A stretch of DNA of 64,000 nucleotides from Batillaria attramentaria (GCA_018292915.2 JACVVK020000032.1:2782501-2846500), one strand, 5' to 3'; positions 1 to 13,194 are shown, counted from the first letter of the stretch. Numbers and translations: made by a program. The notes: generated from the sequence alone by a model not told the origin.

Positions 1-1157
1 CCCAAAACTGAGGTATAATTTACGGATTCTTTTTTAATACCTATCTAAATGTATTGTGTGATAATAAAAAAAAATAAAACAGAGATAATTTACCGATTTT
101 GTGTTTGATACTGACCTATCCGATTTGGTGTATGATTCGACACAAACAGGTTGAAGAGTCTCACCTTTCGTTCATCTTACCAGTCAATGATCGTTTGTCT
201 GAATACAGATGTATCGCCTCAAATGTTAAAAGGGACTATTTAGTGCTTATCAAATCAATGGCGCTTACGCCCTTTTAGCAAATGGCAGTTGAGCTGTCCG
301 TCAGCCAACGAGTATGATTCGCTCACTGAGCCATAGGGAAAGGCATACTCTCTAATCTGGAGAAACACGATTCGTAGTCACTGACTGAATGCAACACTTC
401 CGAGTGGTATTTTTTGTGCATCAATCCGCGGTAAGCAGAGCTATGCAGAGTAAAAATGACCGTGGATAAAATCAGGCGTTCTTGCAGCTGTGTTACATGG
501 AAGCATCTCATTACTAAGAAAACGCAGTGCAGTCACCCGCAGTCTCTCTATGGCACTGGCACCTTTATTTCTGTCTATTGTATCTTATATAGATGTGAAT
601 TGCGGTTGTGTGCGTGCACTGCCCCCCCCCCCCCTTCAGTCATGGGCCATGAGCCTCCACTGAATAAAGCATTTGTCATTGTTGTCATTGGTACCTTTAT
701 TTGTCATTCGATTGCAATAAATTTTATATTAATTTTGCTCTCCGCTTGGACGAACCTCCATGGGTGTTTCTGCAACGCTACCCTGCCTACAGGTTTCAGG
801 AAGATGTATGGTATGGTAACGGTATGGTAGACCGACTTCTCCTCGGCGCACGTATCCATCTCTGCTGAAATGCTCATGGCGCCGCAGGGCTGGAGGACGA
901 AGCAGTGAAAGCCTGCTGCCGCTAAGCGCTACTTTATGTGCAAACCTCCCTCCTGCTATTCACTCTGGTGCGTGCGACAGTATTTCTGTTTACCACGCCA
1001 CCGGCAACAGCCTATACTACTCTTCTTCGAAAGATGGACGTGGGATTTTCAGGTCGGCGTGCAAACTTGATATGTGTGCGTGCGTGTGTACACGAAGGCG
1101 AGACAGGCACCGTCACGAGTCTACACATGAATTTGACTCGATATGGTAAGGAAAAAA
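1..1157. other. No gene recognised
   Basis: AT-rich sequence with short open frames only, and a C12 run near 623. I see no repeat homologous to the rest of the window. Confidence 0.5.
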
Positions 1158-1240
1158 ATCCCACCATGTTCCTGCCCACCGGGGACTCGAACCAGGCAGC
1201 TCAGGATATGGTCGGGTGCCTTAGCCACTAGACCAAATCC
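1158..1240 (-). mobile_element. tRNA-like SINE head, isolated
   Basis: The minus strand reads like a tRNA (CTAGTGGCTAAGGCACC as A-box region, TGGTTCGAGTCCCC as B box). No anticodon arm could be folded with confidence, and no SINE body was recognised beside it. Confidence 0.5.
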
Positions 1241-1570
1241 CCCTGTCGTGATGTGTGATGTTTCTCCCCACGAACGACCAGTCTTTGGTCTATCCTACAC
1301 TGGCTACAGACAACGGTTCTCACCAGCGCTTCTACTGCTACCTCATTAAAATTCATAAATGACACCAGACTCGGTAAGTTATTCCTTTGTCACACGGAAA
1401 CAAAAGTCGGAGTTGCAAATGGACCTGGGCAGTATTCACAATTTCCGTCAGTCTCAGGACCGGCATGGAACTGGAGTCCGGGTAGAACACTAATGTAGTA
1501 GTTGGAAACTGCCGACCACCGATTCCAGTCGGCAATCTGACATTAAAATTATATTTCATTGGCTGTGAAG

Positions 1571-1579
1571 GAGTGTGTG

Positions 1580-1675
<96 letters not shown>
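1571..1675. repeat. Compound (GTGC)n / (GT)n microsatellite
   Basis: GTGC tetramers (about 1578-1620) give way to a pure GT run ending at 1675. Confidence 0.97.
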
Positions 1676-1677
<2 letters not shown>

Positions 1678-1692
1678 GTGCTTGCGTGCTTG

Positions 1693-1789
1693 TACCGTAG
1701 TCTTACATCGGCAAGGTTGCAAAGTGGCATTTTGGACAAAATCTGCGTTGAAAAAAAAAATGATTTCCATTGTCGTTGTCATTTCTAAT

Positions 1790-1829
<40 letters not shown>
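1693..1829 (+). mobile_element. Diverged family T tail followed by (CT)n
   Basis: GGTTGCAAAGTGGCATTTTG and CTGCGTTGAAAAAAAAAATG resemble family T with the polyadenylation-like signal lost. A (CT)n tract runs from about 1788 to 1829. Confidence 0.4.
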
Positions 1830-1832
<3 letters not shown>

Positions 1833-1880
1833 TTAAGAGCTTTGTGCGTGTTCTTTCACCTGAGTCGCAGGGCCTTCGAT

Positions 1881-2027
1881 GAGGGGCAATCACTCTTTGT
1901 ATCCTCGATAGCGCACGAGCTGGATCGATGTAAATTATGTGAACAACACATTTTTCACGTGACATAATTATTACGTCGACCCAGTCTGTGCGCTTTCGAG
2001 GATACAAAGTCAGAGTGATCGCCCCTC
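1881..2027. mobile_element. Inverted-repeat (foldback) element, ~147 bp
   Basis: The arms 1881-1940 and 1962-2027 are imperfect inverted complements: GAGGGGC at the left end pairs with GCCCCTC at the right, and TTTGTATCCTCG pairs with CGAGGATACAAA. The spacer is about 21 bases. There is no reading frame and no clear TSD. Confidence 0.75.
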
Positions 2028-2310
2028 CACCTCGGCCGCAGAGTGCTTGTTTTTTACTACGTTCTCAGCCTAGCAGACATTACATGCTCTCTGTCGGACG
2101 TGTGGGCCTGCTTCACTCCAGATCACCGCCCTTACTTATCAACGCTAGACAATCGACTTGACACCAATACTATGAGTGCAAAAGTCGAAGTAAGGCTATC
2201 GCAGTTTGTCGTATGTACTACTGACTGAACAAACCGTTGACCAGTCCAAGACTGACAGTCTGATCAGTATCATAGTAATGTCAGTCTGGGTTTCTACACT
2301 GACTTGGCAA

Positions 2311-2345
<35 letters not shown>

Positions 2346-2887
2346 TTCTCTTTGGACGGTTCTCCTCTACCAGCCTAAACAAGGCATCATTCGTCACTGC
2401 TTTTATTTGGCCAGAACAATGCGGCAGAGTCATGTACAGCATTCATTCCTCTTTATATGCTCCTTTGCCAGCAGCAGAAGGTCATGGTTTACAAATGCAT
2501 CATCGATCACACGTGGCCGGTATAAAGGCGTTTTTGTAGTGCGCATGTGCACACTTCTCCAAGCACATGCGCACAAGGAGCGAGAAAAACGCCCCAGCCA
2601 CATAATCATGCCGTGTGAGGCCTTTTGAATAAGTTTTCAAATCAAGAAAGCTCAACTGAGTACGGATAGAGTATGAATTATTTTTTTTCACAATGTATTG
2701 CGCCCAGTTACACAAAAATGCACCACAGAACGTTTGTGTCCATGAAATCTCGTAGTTTTTCGGTAGAATTTTTTTTTTTTAAAGCGCATGGTGTATCAGT
2801 TTCCAGTTACGTCACTGATCGGGTGCAACTCGTTGTGGAAACGCTGTCTTGACCTGTGTCCACTCATCAGTCACTAGTAAGAAACAA

Positions 2888-3072
2888 GGATGGGGTGGGT
2901 GGGTGTGTGGGGGATTAACGTCCTTTTCCACCACATACGGGTTACGGGTGATATCAAAGACGGGGCAACGATGAAAAAGCCAGCACAAATATTTGGCCCC
3001 AGCCGGGATACGAACTCACGACCCGAGCATTAGAAGTCCAACGCTCTACCATTCGGCCACCCCGGCTCCCCG
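2888..3072 (-). mobile_element. SINE-A copy, minus strand, TSD TAGTAAGAAACAA
   Basis: This is a full-length tRNA-derived SINE. Read on the minus strand it has a tRNA-like head with A box (GGCCGAATGGTAGAGCG) and B box (GTGAGTTCGTATCCC), the SINE-A body (dispersed copies share TTTGATATCACC and GGACGTTAA), and a CCCACC-rich 3' end. The 13-bp duplication TAGTAAGAAACAA lies at 2875-2887 and 3073-3085. Confidence 0.92.
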
Positions 3073-3899
3073 TAGTAAGAAACAAACTTATATGAAGGAC
3101 ACAATGTCAAGAGAAGTCCTTTTCCCTTTCTTTCTTTCTTTCTTTCTCCTTGTATGACGCAATTAAACCACGTAACTGCGTGAAGACCCCACGTGATTCC
3201 GCTTATTGTCTCCCTTCTTTCTCGCCCTTCTGCTCTTCCAACAACACTACCTCCGCCCCCTCTTTTCCTTGATTTTTCTTCGCTTCCTTCAGGCGCCCGC
3301 CTCTTGGACAGTGACATCTTTCACCAATTGAGTGCTTGGGCAAACACGGGAGCGAGGGAGTAGCTACAGAGTAGAGCACAGTGCTAAACAGGCCAGGGAA
3401 CATGTTTTCCGATGTTCACCGAGTGATCTGTAGCAGCTGTGCCAGCAACAACTCAGACAGGTGGAAAAATATTCCCGCCAATCACCGACTGACACAGAAG
3501 GCCTCGGATTCTTTCAGGTGTGATGCTGCTGCCGTTGCTGCTACTGCTGCTGCTGGTTCCCAGAGTTTTCCCCCTTGTCAAGAGTTCTTCCCCTTGTCCT
3601 ACGCAGTCTACGTCACTTCCCTTACAAAAAAAAAAGTTTATTCAAACCCCCAAATGCCTAAGCGTAAGTCAAGTGAATGGCTCCTACGCCCTTTCGTCCA
3701 AGTGGCGCTGGGTGCACTTTTGTTGTTGACGTAATGTTTGTCTAACGAGGAGGTAACTGTGCCGAGCATGGTTTTCCCAGCAGACTACAGATCAGTACAG
3801 AGGTACTTAGAACGTAAAAATCAATGGTTGATGTAACTGGCGGATACGAAATGTCAGTGCCGCTGTCTGCACGTGCTTTGTCTACACGAAACAAGCAAC

Positions 3900-4066
3900 C
3901 TGGAAAGCCATGCATTGGGAGGGTGGCCGGATGGGTGATACACAGTGTCACGCGTACCGGGCGTCTTCTGTCCACTGACCACGAGTGTGAATTCTGGCTC
4001 CGACGGGATTCGAACTCACGACCTGAAGTTCCGATGCCGAGTCCGACGCTCAACCGCTTTAACTTG
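3900..4066 (-). mobile_element. tRNA-headed SINE-like unit
   Basis: The minus-strand head at 3995-4066 has AAAGCGGTTGAGCGTCGGAC and GTGAGTTCGAATCCCGTC. The adjoining body (3900-3994) does not match SINE-A clearly. No TSD was found. Confidence 0.5.
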
Positions 4067-4128
4067 TGACCACCTATTTTTTGGGAGGAAACTAAACCTA
4101 TCCCTGATAATGTCCTTTAGCCTGGAAT

Positions 4129-4513
4129 TCCCTCTCGCATTCTCTCCGCCAGTCACCCTCCCTTGAAACAGTCAAGAAAAATCTAATAACCTACCTGTTT
4201 TCATCCCTGAATACCATTTAGCTGTTTGCGTTATGTGTGGGGGGAGCCGGGGTGGTCGAATGGTAGAGAGTTGGACTTCTAATGCTCGGGTCGTGAGTTC
4301 GATCCCGGCTGGGGCCAAATATTTGTGCTGGCTTTTTCATCGTTGCCCCGTCTTTGATATCACCCTATGTGGTGGAAAAGGACGTTAAACCCCCTAAACA
4401 CCCTCCCACCCACCCTCTCATTCTCCCCGCCAGTCACCCTCCCTTGAAAGTGTCAAGAAAAATCTTATAACCCATCTGTTTTCAGCCCTCAACACCATTT
4501 AGCTGTTTGCATA

Positions 4514-4519
<6 letters not shown>
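4129..4519. repeat. ~108-bp imperfect direct repeat flanking a SINE
   Basis: The left copy (4129-4239) and right copy (4412-4519) both run from CCTCTC through CCAGTCACCCTCCCTTGAAA and on to TTTAGCTGTTTGC, with scattered substitutions and small indels. The right copy leads straight into a (GT)n tract (4517-4574). The SINE-A element occupies the whole interval between them. Confidence 0.85.
4240..4411 (+). mobile_element. SINE-A copy between ~108-bp direct repeats
   Basis: The copy is full length with A box, B box (GTGAGTTCGATCCC), body and ACCC-rich tail. It has no ordinary short TSD. It sits exactly between two imperfect ~108-bp direct repeats (4129-4239 and 4412-4519). It shares the CACCCTATGTGG variant with the copy at 14509, suggesting one subfamily. 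Confidence 0.9.
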
Positions 4520-4576
<57 letters not shown>

Positions 4577-5376
4577 GTTGCACATAGGCCCTGACCTTAT
4601 GGCTCTGTATATTTTTCTTTATATTTCTTCCTTTTTACTTATCTTATTTTAAAGACATTAGAACTATTATTTATAAATAGGTTACCAGCGCTATGTAAGT
4701 ATTATTAGTATTAGTATTATTATCATTATTATTATTTAAAATATAACATCCAGTTGTGACCAAAACAAAAAAGGCGACTGGAATCCAACCAAACATTATC
4801 ATCAATGTCCGCAATGCTCTGTCGGTGTAGGCAGAAATCGTACACACGCAAATAATTGGCACATAATCGCGTCAGCGACGGCATTCAGAAAGAAAAAGAA
4901 CAGATAAAAGATCATAGACCTCTCGTACTAAACGCTCGATACGCCGCGAGATATAAAAGAGACAGACACGATTATTCAGCTATTCCCACGAAGAGTGTTT
5001 AGATTTCATTTCTGAATGGCGAAACACGATATATACATCATATTCAGCCCATGTCATTCACCCCTCCAGCTCTGAATCGGAGAATTAAAGCTTCTTTAGT
5101 GGTCCTCTGGCAGCCCGTATCCCCCCCGGAAAATCCTCCAAAAGCTGGCCGAGCCGCATGCTTGTCAATAAAGTGTCAGGCCCATGAGAAAGAAAAACAA
5201 ACATCAAGAGTCTTTTGGGGATTAAGTTTTCTCGGGGACGGCTCGGGCATGGTTCGGGGAGAAGAGCGTGGCTGACATGCTGAACAGCTCCTGCCTCAGT
5301 GGACGGACGAGACAAGAGAGAGGGTCTGGTAGAGTGTTGTGGTGGTGGTGGTGGTCTTGAGTCTGTCCGGAGACTG

Positions 5377-5546
5377 GGTGGGTGGGTGTTTGGGAGTTTA
5401 ACGTCCTTTTCCACCACATACGAGTGATATCAAAGACGGGGCAACGATGAAAAGGCCAGCACAAATATTTGGCCCTAGCCGGGATTCGAACTCATGACCC
5501 GAGCATTGGAAGTCCAACGCTCTACCATTTGGCTACCCCGGCTCCC
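5377..5546 (-). mobile_element. SINE-A copy, minus strand, perfect 14-bp TSD
   Basis: This is a full-length minus-strand copy with both pol III boxes. CTGTCCGGAGACTG flanks it perfectly at 5363-5376 and 5547-5560. This is the clearest single proof that the sequence is a retroposed unit of about 170 bp. Confidence 0.95.
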
Positions 5547-6134
5547 CTGTCCGGAGACTGAATCAGTTCAGGGTGTTTAGGTGTGATTCTGGTCGGTGTG
5601 GTGGCCTGCTAGCTAAGGGAAGGCTTTCTCATGATTTTAGTTTTGTTTTGTTTTGGTTTGGTTTTTTGTTTTGTTTTACCGTTTCTGTTTTGTTTTGTTT
5701 GTTTGTACGTTATTGTTCTTGTTGTTAGTTTTGTTTTTGTTTCGTCTCGTTTCGTTTTGTTTGTTTGTTTTGTCGTTGTTGTTGTTTTGAGGAAGTGCTG
5801 TTATTTTTTGTTAGGTTTGTTTTGTTTCCTTGATTTTGGCTCCCTCCCCCCCCCCCTCCTCGCCCCAAGACAATTTTGTCAATGTTACTGGCATCATAAA
5901 CTGAGGTGCTTTTTTCCTCCGACAGACACTTGCAAGTAAACGGCCAGTGAAAAACAAGCCAAAAGCCCTTGTGATGTAGACATCAATATGCACCGAGTCA
6001 GTCAAGTTACCAGCGTTCGTAACTGTGACGACATACCTCCTCTGAATTCCTGCCTGAGCTACAGAGAACAAAACGGTGAATAACACCATTACACATGGAA
6101 GGGAAGCGTTACAACCGACAGCAGATCTGTAGAT

Positions 6135-6169
<35 letters not shown>

Positions 6170-6833
6170 GAGAAAAGCAGGCAGGTCTGGCTTCAGTTGC
6201 TTGCCCCAACAGTCAGAGAAACTCCAGGTAATTTGAATCTGTCACCTGGACCGGGCGAGCAGCCAGCACGGACCACGCTCTGAAATCTCAAGTGAAATTG
6301 ATAGATGGTGTCCCGACTCCAAAACTCCCAGTTCCTCAGAAGAGCACTTTTTCCTTCTGCCACCCCTACAGCACCTGGCTTTTCCTCAAGCGCACCTGGT
6401 GAGGGATGAAGTCCTAGCCGGCAGGTAGATGGCGAACGTTCATGGCATTCCTCGGGGTGCGTATACCGGGTAAGATGAAGTGGAGTGGAAATTCCGCAGT
6501 CAGTGAATGTGTGAAGCCAGTCCTGGATGCAATTGCCCAACTATTTCAGCTTCATTATCCAGGTAAACGGGTTCAGTCAGGCCAGCCGGAGAAGGTCTCA
6601 GTGTCTAGCTGCTGCCTGCTGCTTGATGAAGTTGTGTTGGTGTTGAATTTCGCTTGAACTAAGCAACTTCTCCGTACCAATTCATTTAAGTTGTTAATTT
6701 TTACCTGTAAACTGCGCGATTTTAGTTGACGGATGGACAGTTGTTTTTGTTGTGTTTTTTATATTGTGTGGTGTTGGTTTTAGAACGTGTGTGCATTTCA
6801 TTGCTACGCTTTTTGAATGCCCCTCGGGTTTTT

Positions 6834-6907
<74 letters not shown>

Positions 6908-7685
6908 AGTTTCTTTCTTTCTAATGGAAGGGGATGGAAGGGGGGGTGTTTATTTGGGGTTTTTTTTTGTTTGTTTGTTTGTTTTTTTGTTTTTTTTCTT
7001 CTTAGTGTTTTGTTTGTTAGTTTTTGTTGCTGTTGTTTGCTTTGTTTTGTTTTTGCTTTGTTTTTGTCGCTTTTGTTTGCTCATTGCTTTTGTTTGTTTT
7101 GTTTTTGCTTTGTTTGTTTGTCATACAAATACTTCAAGTTGATATCTCAGTGAATGTATTAGCAACTCTGAAAATCACAGTCAGTCTCCCGAAATGTGAA
7201 AAAAGTACAAAATTGGACTAAAGTTCCACTCACTACCCCTCCCCCCCCCACACACACACACTGACACACACCCCTCCACGTACCTCCACATACCTGGATT
7301 CTCAGGACTGTCCGACCCCAGGTCTACCAGAAACTGAACGCATCGTACTGTTATCAGGTGGATGGCCCTAACGAGATCAGACGCAAGTGTACTCCGGCTC
7401 AGTCTGCCCGCAGCAGGGCCATCTGATAAGGTGGACTGCACCCAAAGTCAATACCCATACAGGATCCTCAGCACACACTAGAAACGGTCAACGCAGCGGT
7501 CAGCAGGTGGCTGTTTCCAGCTTGATAATCCTGCTACGGCCGTTTCGGCAAGTTCCCTGACCGAAGAATACACTGACTGGAGCCGGTTTACTGAACGGAG
7601 CGAAGGTAGTATAACTGAGTATAAAACTGCAGTCAAAAGACACAGCTTCTCAGCCCAGCAGCAGTGATGAGGAATTGACAGAAGT

Positions 7686-7762
<77 letters not shown>

Positions 7763-7763
<1 letters not shown>

Positions 7764-7870
7764 ACAAAAACTTTATTCTTTATGGATGAACGAATAGGTA
7801 CAGGGTACTTTCTTCTATCTTGTCCTTGCTACATTCTGCTACTAAAACTACTACTATTACCACTGCTACA
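7763..7870 (-). mobile_element. Retroposon 3' tail, family R
   Basis: The minus strand matches 23880-23995 almost throughout (GCAAGGACAAGATAGAAGAA, GTACCCTGTACCTA) and ends in an AATAAAGTTTTTG-type tail next to (GA)n and (GT)n tracts. Confidence 0.65.
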
Positions 7871-8289
7871 CACACAACTCTGTGTATGTGTGTGTCCACT
7901 GATCAACACACACACACACACACACACCAGATGACAACAACAAAATAAATCCAGTCAAGCCTTGGTGTGTACGCACTATCTACGACCTGTGAATTTATTT
8001 CTACCATCCACTGTCAACCTGCAGCGCACCAGCTGGCTGGGTTGTCAACAGCTATTTGAACTTTCACTGACCAGTTTATCACGCAGTTCATCACACCCAC
8101 ATTCTCCAACACACATCGCCAGTTTTGCGGATCACGTGAAATATTCCCAGAGGTAACATTTGTGCCGATAATTAATCTCCAGCATCACGTTGGATAGAGG
8201 ATGCCGTGGAAGGCCATATATATATCACGGACGGTGCGCGCAAGTGTGTGTAACCTGCATGTCACGCGAATACGGTGTTTACTTTCGTT

Positions 8290-8945
8290 TGGACGCCTGT
8301 CTGGTTGGTTGGTTGCTTATCTGTATTGCTGGTTGCTTGTTGGCTCGGCTGCTTGCTTGATTGACGGAATAGCAAACTGACTGGTTGGCTGGGTGGTTGG
8401 TTAGCTGAATGGCTAGTTGGTTGCTTGGTTAGCTGGTCGGTTGGTTAGTTGGTTGGCTGATTGGTTAGTTGGTTGGTTGGTTGGTTAGCTGGTCGGTTGG
8501 TTAGTTGGTTGGCTGATTGGCTAGTTGGTTGGTTGGTTAGCTGGTCGGTTGGTTAGTTAGTTGGCTGATTGGTTAGTTGGTTGGTTGGTTAACTGGTTGG
8601 TTGGCTAGCTGGTTGACTGGGTAGTTAGCTGGGTGGTTGGTTGGTCGCTTACATGGCTAGTTGCTTGACTGGTTGGTTGGTTGTTTGCTTGAATGGTTGG
8701 TTAGCTGGCTGGTTGGTTGGTTGGTTAGTTAGATGGGCTGGTCGCTGGCTGACTGGCTGGTTGTTGGTTGGTTGGCTGGCAGGCTGGGTGATTGTTGGTT
8801 GGTTGGTTGGTTGAATGGCTACTTGGGTGGTTGGTTGATAGATTGGTAAGCTGGGTGGTTGGTCAGTTCCCTGGCTGACTGGCTGGCTGGTTAGTTGGTT
8901 GGTTGATTGGCTGTATGGCTGGCTAGTTTTAGTTGACTGGTTGGA
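8290..8945. repeat. Degenerate (GGTT)n minisatellite
   Basis: About 650 bases consist of GGTTGGTTAGCTGG-type tetramers with G/C/A changes. A longer unit (GCTGGTCGGTTGGTTAGTTG) repeats three times between 8425 and 8570. The minus strand is open for 110 codons but encodes only TNQPTNQP-like sequence, so it is not called a gene. Confidence 0.9.
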
Positions 8946-10834
8946 AACTGAAAAAAGGGATCTTAAAGTGCCATGCGACACTTGATAGCCTGGTCGTGTT
9001 CATGTGTATCGCCCTAACTGTGCCAAACAGACTTCGACTGGCGGTATAGTATACTCGGACTAACATTGAGCCCCATTGTAGAAATCATTTTTATAACAAT
9101 TGACATGCAAATAAGCCTCTTCGAAATAAACGGCAGCCCAGTTATCCTTTAAGCATTTCCAGTTAAATCCCTCAATATGATCAGCATCATGCCCTTTTTT
9201 ATAAACACAAATAATCGGCGCCAGCTTCAGACTAGCTTCAGCTAACTGTGGCCTCTTGTTTGCTCGTTTTATGGCATGTTTGTCTGCCTGCTTGTGTACC
9301 TGTGTACCTGTCTGTCTGGCTCGCTCGCGGCCAAGTTCCACGGAGAGGGCCCTCAATCACTGCTATGAATAAATAGTGTAGATTTCGCTCTCTTTACCGC
9401 CCGGGTATCAGCACAACGATAACTGTTACTTTCGCATTCTGGGCATGCTGCGCCGTTTGTACTGCAACCTGATAGTCGTCTCCCCTGTCCAAGATCGATC
9501 CCTTTTTGTTTGGAGTGCTCTCCCGTTGATATAGGACAAACACCGTGTTTCCACACATTTCGATCCGAGTTTATCAATACGCCATAGCTTTGGATAATAT
9601 TTGAGAATGATTAGCATGACAATTGAGCGGGCTTGTAGGGGGTGAAAACTGACGGTCAGTCGCTGTGGCGGGGTTCGTGTCAGTTGTAGCATCGATCCAG
9701 AATGTTGCTAACGCCGGACTGAATCGAAGAAGAAAAGGAGGTAAGGACCAGCCCAGCGATTGTTTTGAGGTCGACCTGAACAAAGAAATCCACATGCTAA
9801 TTTCATACTTGACCTCCTTTCTGCTGAGGCCGCACTTTTAAAATATGCACAAGCCAGTTTTCATTAAAACGAGCAAACATCCGACAGTATTTTGGAAAAT
9901 GTCCTTAGTGGCATGGACTTGATACGCTCTTAAGCCCGTTTTCCGGAAGACGGTAGACCTTTTCCTGGTGAATCAATAGAATGCTGCCAAAGAAAGTGTT
10001 TGTGGCATTGTGTAGACATTTCAGAAACGCGGACTTTCCTCTGAATTAAGTTGGAGCTTAGTTTCTTTGTGGTCCTTCGAGACACTGAATCCGTACAGGT
10101 ATCTACGTCTTAATCCCGTAAAAAAAGGAGTCTTCCTAGTTTATAGCCCATCGTGTGCGTCAGTGTTACAAAGAAAGTGGGCGTTATTTGGGCGTAAACA
10201 AAGATATTCAACGGAGTTTCTGACCGAAAGGTATAAGTAGGCATTGGCGAGCTCTGTTGGGAGTTTGCTGACGCTGTCTTCATCTATCTTTTTATGCTCT
10301 CTCGTCAAGTTTTCCCCCTCTGCACAGCGGAATGCCCTGCCTTTCTTTCAGTTAAGACTTTATTTCTTTCTCTCTTCATGCAGATGTGACCGCCGTTTTT
10401 GATACTCTTGCTGATTGTTGCTATGTTTCTTCACTCTCCACCAGTTCCGCTTACAAAGACACGTCTACGCTGTTGCGACAGTAGCTTTGTGCATGCAGTC
10501 TACCAGGACTTCGCAGAACAAACTAAGTATCTTCATATCCTTTAAAGACACGTATAGCGAACACATGATTCACAAAGTCACCAAGGAAAGATTCAAGCCA
10601 CACAGCACTGAAACTGTTTTTCTTGTCCGCCTTTGTTTTCTCTGTAACCTCAGATACGAGCCTCGTGTCTTTTACAAAGTCTTTTAGTAATTTGGTCTGA
10701 GTTTACTCTGGTGCTGCTGCAGCTGAAGGCATGAAAGGGGCGGGGGGGGGGGGAGATTGTATAAGCCAACACCCCTTGTGTGATCTCATGTGTTTATTGG
10801 TTTACTTGCCGGAGAAGCCGAAAACAAATTTCCT
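8946..10834. other. No gene recognised
   Basis: Unique-looking sequence. The frames present are short, have no recognisable domain and lack plausible splice-bounded exons. Confidence 0.5.
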
Positions 10835-10921
10835 TTTATGCACAATAAAATTATCTGTATCTGTATCTGTATCTGTATCTGTATCTGTATCTGCATCTGT
10901 ATCTGCATCTGTATCTGTATC
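10835..10921 (+). mobile_element. LINE-like 3' end with (TATCTG)n
   Basis: CACAATAAAAT is followed by about a dozen near-perfect TATCTG hexamers. The arrangement parallels the LINE end at 33120-33147, but the hexamer differs. No coding part remains upstream. Confidence 0.55.
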
Positions 10922-11718
10922 AGTATACCACAGAAGCATAACTGAGCAGCTGGACAAACGGCAGCGCGAAAACAAGACAGTGAACATACCGTTTCTAACA
11001 GATACAACTGGTCACAATACAGAACGGTCAAATCGCCCGTCTAAACAAATAAATAGGATCCATTGCACTCCACCTGGGAATCAAAAGCGATACTTGCGAC
11101 GTTACTTCTTCAAAGAGAAGGTCAATGTACTGGGGCAGTTTCCGCAACGGAAGGGACCGATCGAGAAGCGGGCCATCCGGGAATGGCCGTAATTCCCACG
11201 TGGTGAACACACACAGCCAGATGTTCTCCGCGCCACACATCTTTCACCTCGCTCTTTAGCGTCAGTATTGTGGCAAACCGGTGACGGAGTATGACCATCT
11301 TACAGTGGCTTGGCTCGTGCATATTATATCAATATCATTCTCTGCCAGCACATAATAATAATAATAACAATACATCATATTTATAAGGCGCCCGTCTCTG
11401 AAAAGCAGACTCAGAGCGCACATCTGGAGAAATGCGCCCAAACTGTTTGTTTTTAAGTTTTTTTTTAAGAGCAATATTAAAACGTTCCTTTTTTGTAAAG
11501 TCTTCCAGTAATTTCCTGTGTCAGTGGCTAGTCAGTTTCACCAGTGTATGTCTGTCCATCGTTTGTAAAATGTGCGTGCGTGTCGGTGAGTGATTGGCGC
11601 ATTGAGTTTATTCCAAAGAAATGCGCCCTACAAATACCATTTATTATTATTATTATTATTATTAAAAGCTAAAAGTAGTTAGTACCTTTAAATACACCTT
11701 CGGGGCGGCCTCGGAAAC

Positions 11719-11889
11719 GGGTGGGTAGGTGGGTGGGTGTTTGGGGGTTTAACGTCCTTTTCCGCCAAATACGGGGGATATCAAAGACGGAGCAACGATG
11801 GAAAAGCCAGCACAAATATTTGGCCCCATCCGGGATACGAACTCACGACCCGAACATTAGAAGTCCAACGCTCTACCAACCGGCCACCC
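11719..11889 (-). mobile_element. SINE-A copy, minus strand, 13-bp TSD
   Basis: A near-full-length copy with B box and body intact. CGGCCTCGGAAAC is found at 11706-11718 and 11890-11902, overlapping the 5' end of the element by a few bases of GGCC. Confidence 0.9.
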
Positions 11890-12167
11890 CGGCCTCGGAA
11901 ACCATGGCATCTAATTCAGTTTAAGGTGGCAGGCTTGAGTAATCCCATAGTTCAACCATCTGCGGCGGAGATTCTGTCAGCTGTAAGTTGTAGTGTTGAC
12001 CACGTGGTAAGCAAATACCTCGTGCTGCTCACCTGTACTTTGTATGAAGCCAGGTGCCAGGATCAACACTTGGGTCACACGTGTATCGTGCTGCTATTTT
12101 CACCACAGAACTGCCCTACATTCACACGATACGTTCATTCATCATGCATAGTAGCTTACACCATTCC

Positions 12168-12349
12168 TTAAGGGGAGCCATGATAGTAGCCGAATGGTAG
12201 AGCGTTGGACTTTGAATGCCCGCGCCCTGAGTTCGAATCCCGGCTGGGGCCAGACTATTTGTGCTAGCCTTTGTTTTTTCTCCTTTCCCCGTCTTTGATT
12301 TCACCCACACGTGACGGAAAAGGACGTTAAACTCCCAAACACCCAGCCT
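12168..12349 (+). mobile_element. SINE-A copy, diverged, 9-bp TSD
   Basis: A full-length but older copy: the head reads GTAGCCGAATGGTAGAGCG, the B box is GTTCGAATCCC, and the body has several substitutions. CACCATTCC repeats at 12159-12167 and 12350-12358. Confidence 0.88.
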
Positions 12350-12773
12350 CACCATTCCGTCTTTGAGGGAAATTAAAATGGTTTCTGGTTTGGGATGAAG
12401 GTAGGCCCGGCGTAGTCACGCCGATCTACCACAGAGGAAGAACATGAGTTCCCTTTGATTAAAAAAAAAAAAAGGAGGGGGGAGGGGAGGGGGAGGTTCC
12501 AGGTCTTCTTCTGTTTTCTTATAATTATAATTTCCGAGAAGGGACATGAAAGTAGAAAATCATATTTGCATAAGTAGACTCAAGGGTGTAAGACCGGGAC
12601 ATTGATGTATTTATTCAGCTTTTTAAACAGCGATACCGTGTTGAGAGATACAGGTTTGCTCCACTTGGGAAAGGCAGAAATTTGTGTTAGATTGCCTCCC
12701 ATATGAAAAACTCCTACAGTGATGATCAGCTTATTGAATGAGCATGTGTGTAAATAGGCACCGAGAGATGCAG

Positions 12774-12944
<171 letters not shown>

Positions 12945-13194
12945 AGGGGGGGGGGTATCTGTGTGCAGGCGTGAGAAAGCAACTAGCATAGTGACATACA
13001 TATATATATATATATATGTCTTTATTGGATATTGTCATTGTATGCTTGTCACTTGTTTGAAAATCCCAAAAAACAGAAATTAAAAAAGTAGAAAAACAAA
13101 ATGGTGTATTGAAACGTGTTTTCCCACCACCATAGTGAGTTCATCAAGCAATCCACTGTAAACAATGGGTCAGAAACGAAAGTTTAATCTTATC

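Noticed and set aside
4255..4325. Functional tRNA genes in the tRNA-like segments
   Set aside because: These are SINE heads: they recur many times with attached bodies and TSDs, and the acceptor stems do not pair cleanly.
8649..8981. 110-codon minus-strand Gln/Thr/Asn/Pro-rich frame
   Set aside because: It is the translation of the (GGTT)n minisatellite and is expected by composition.
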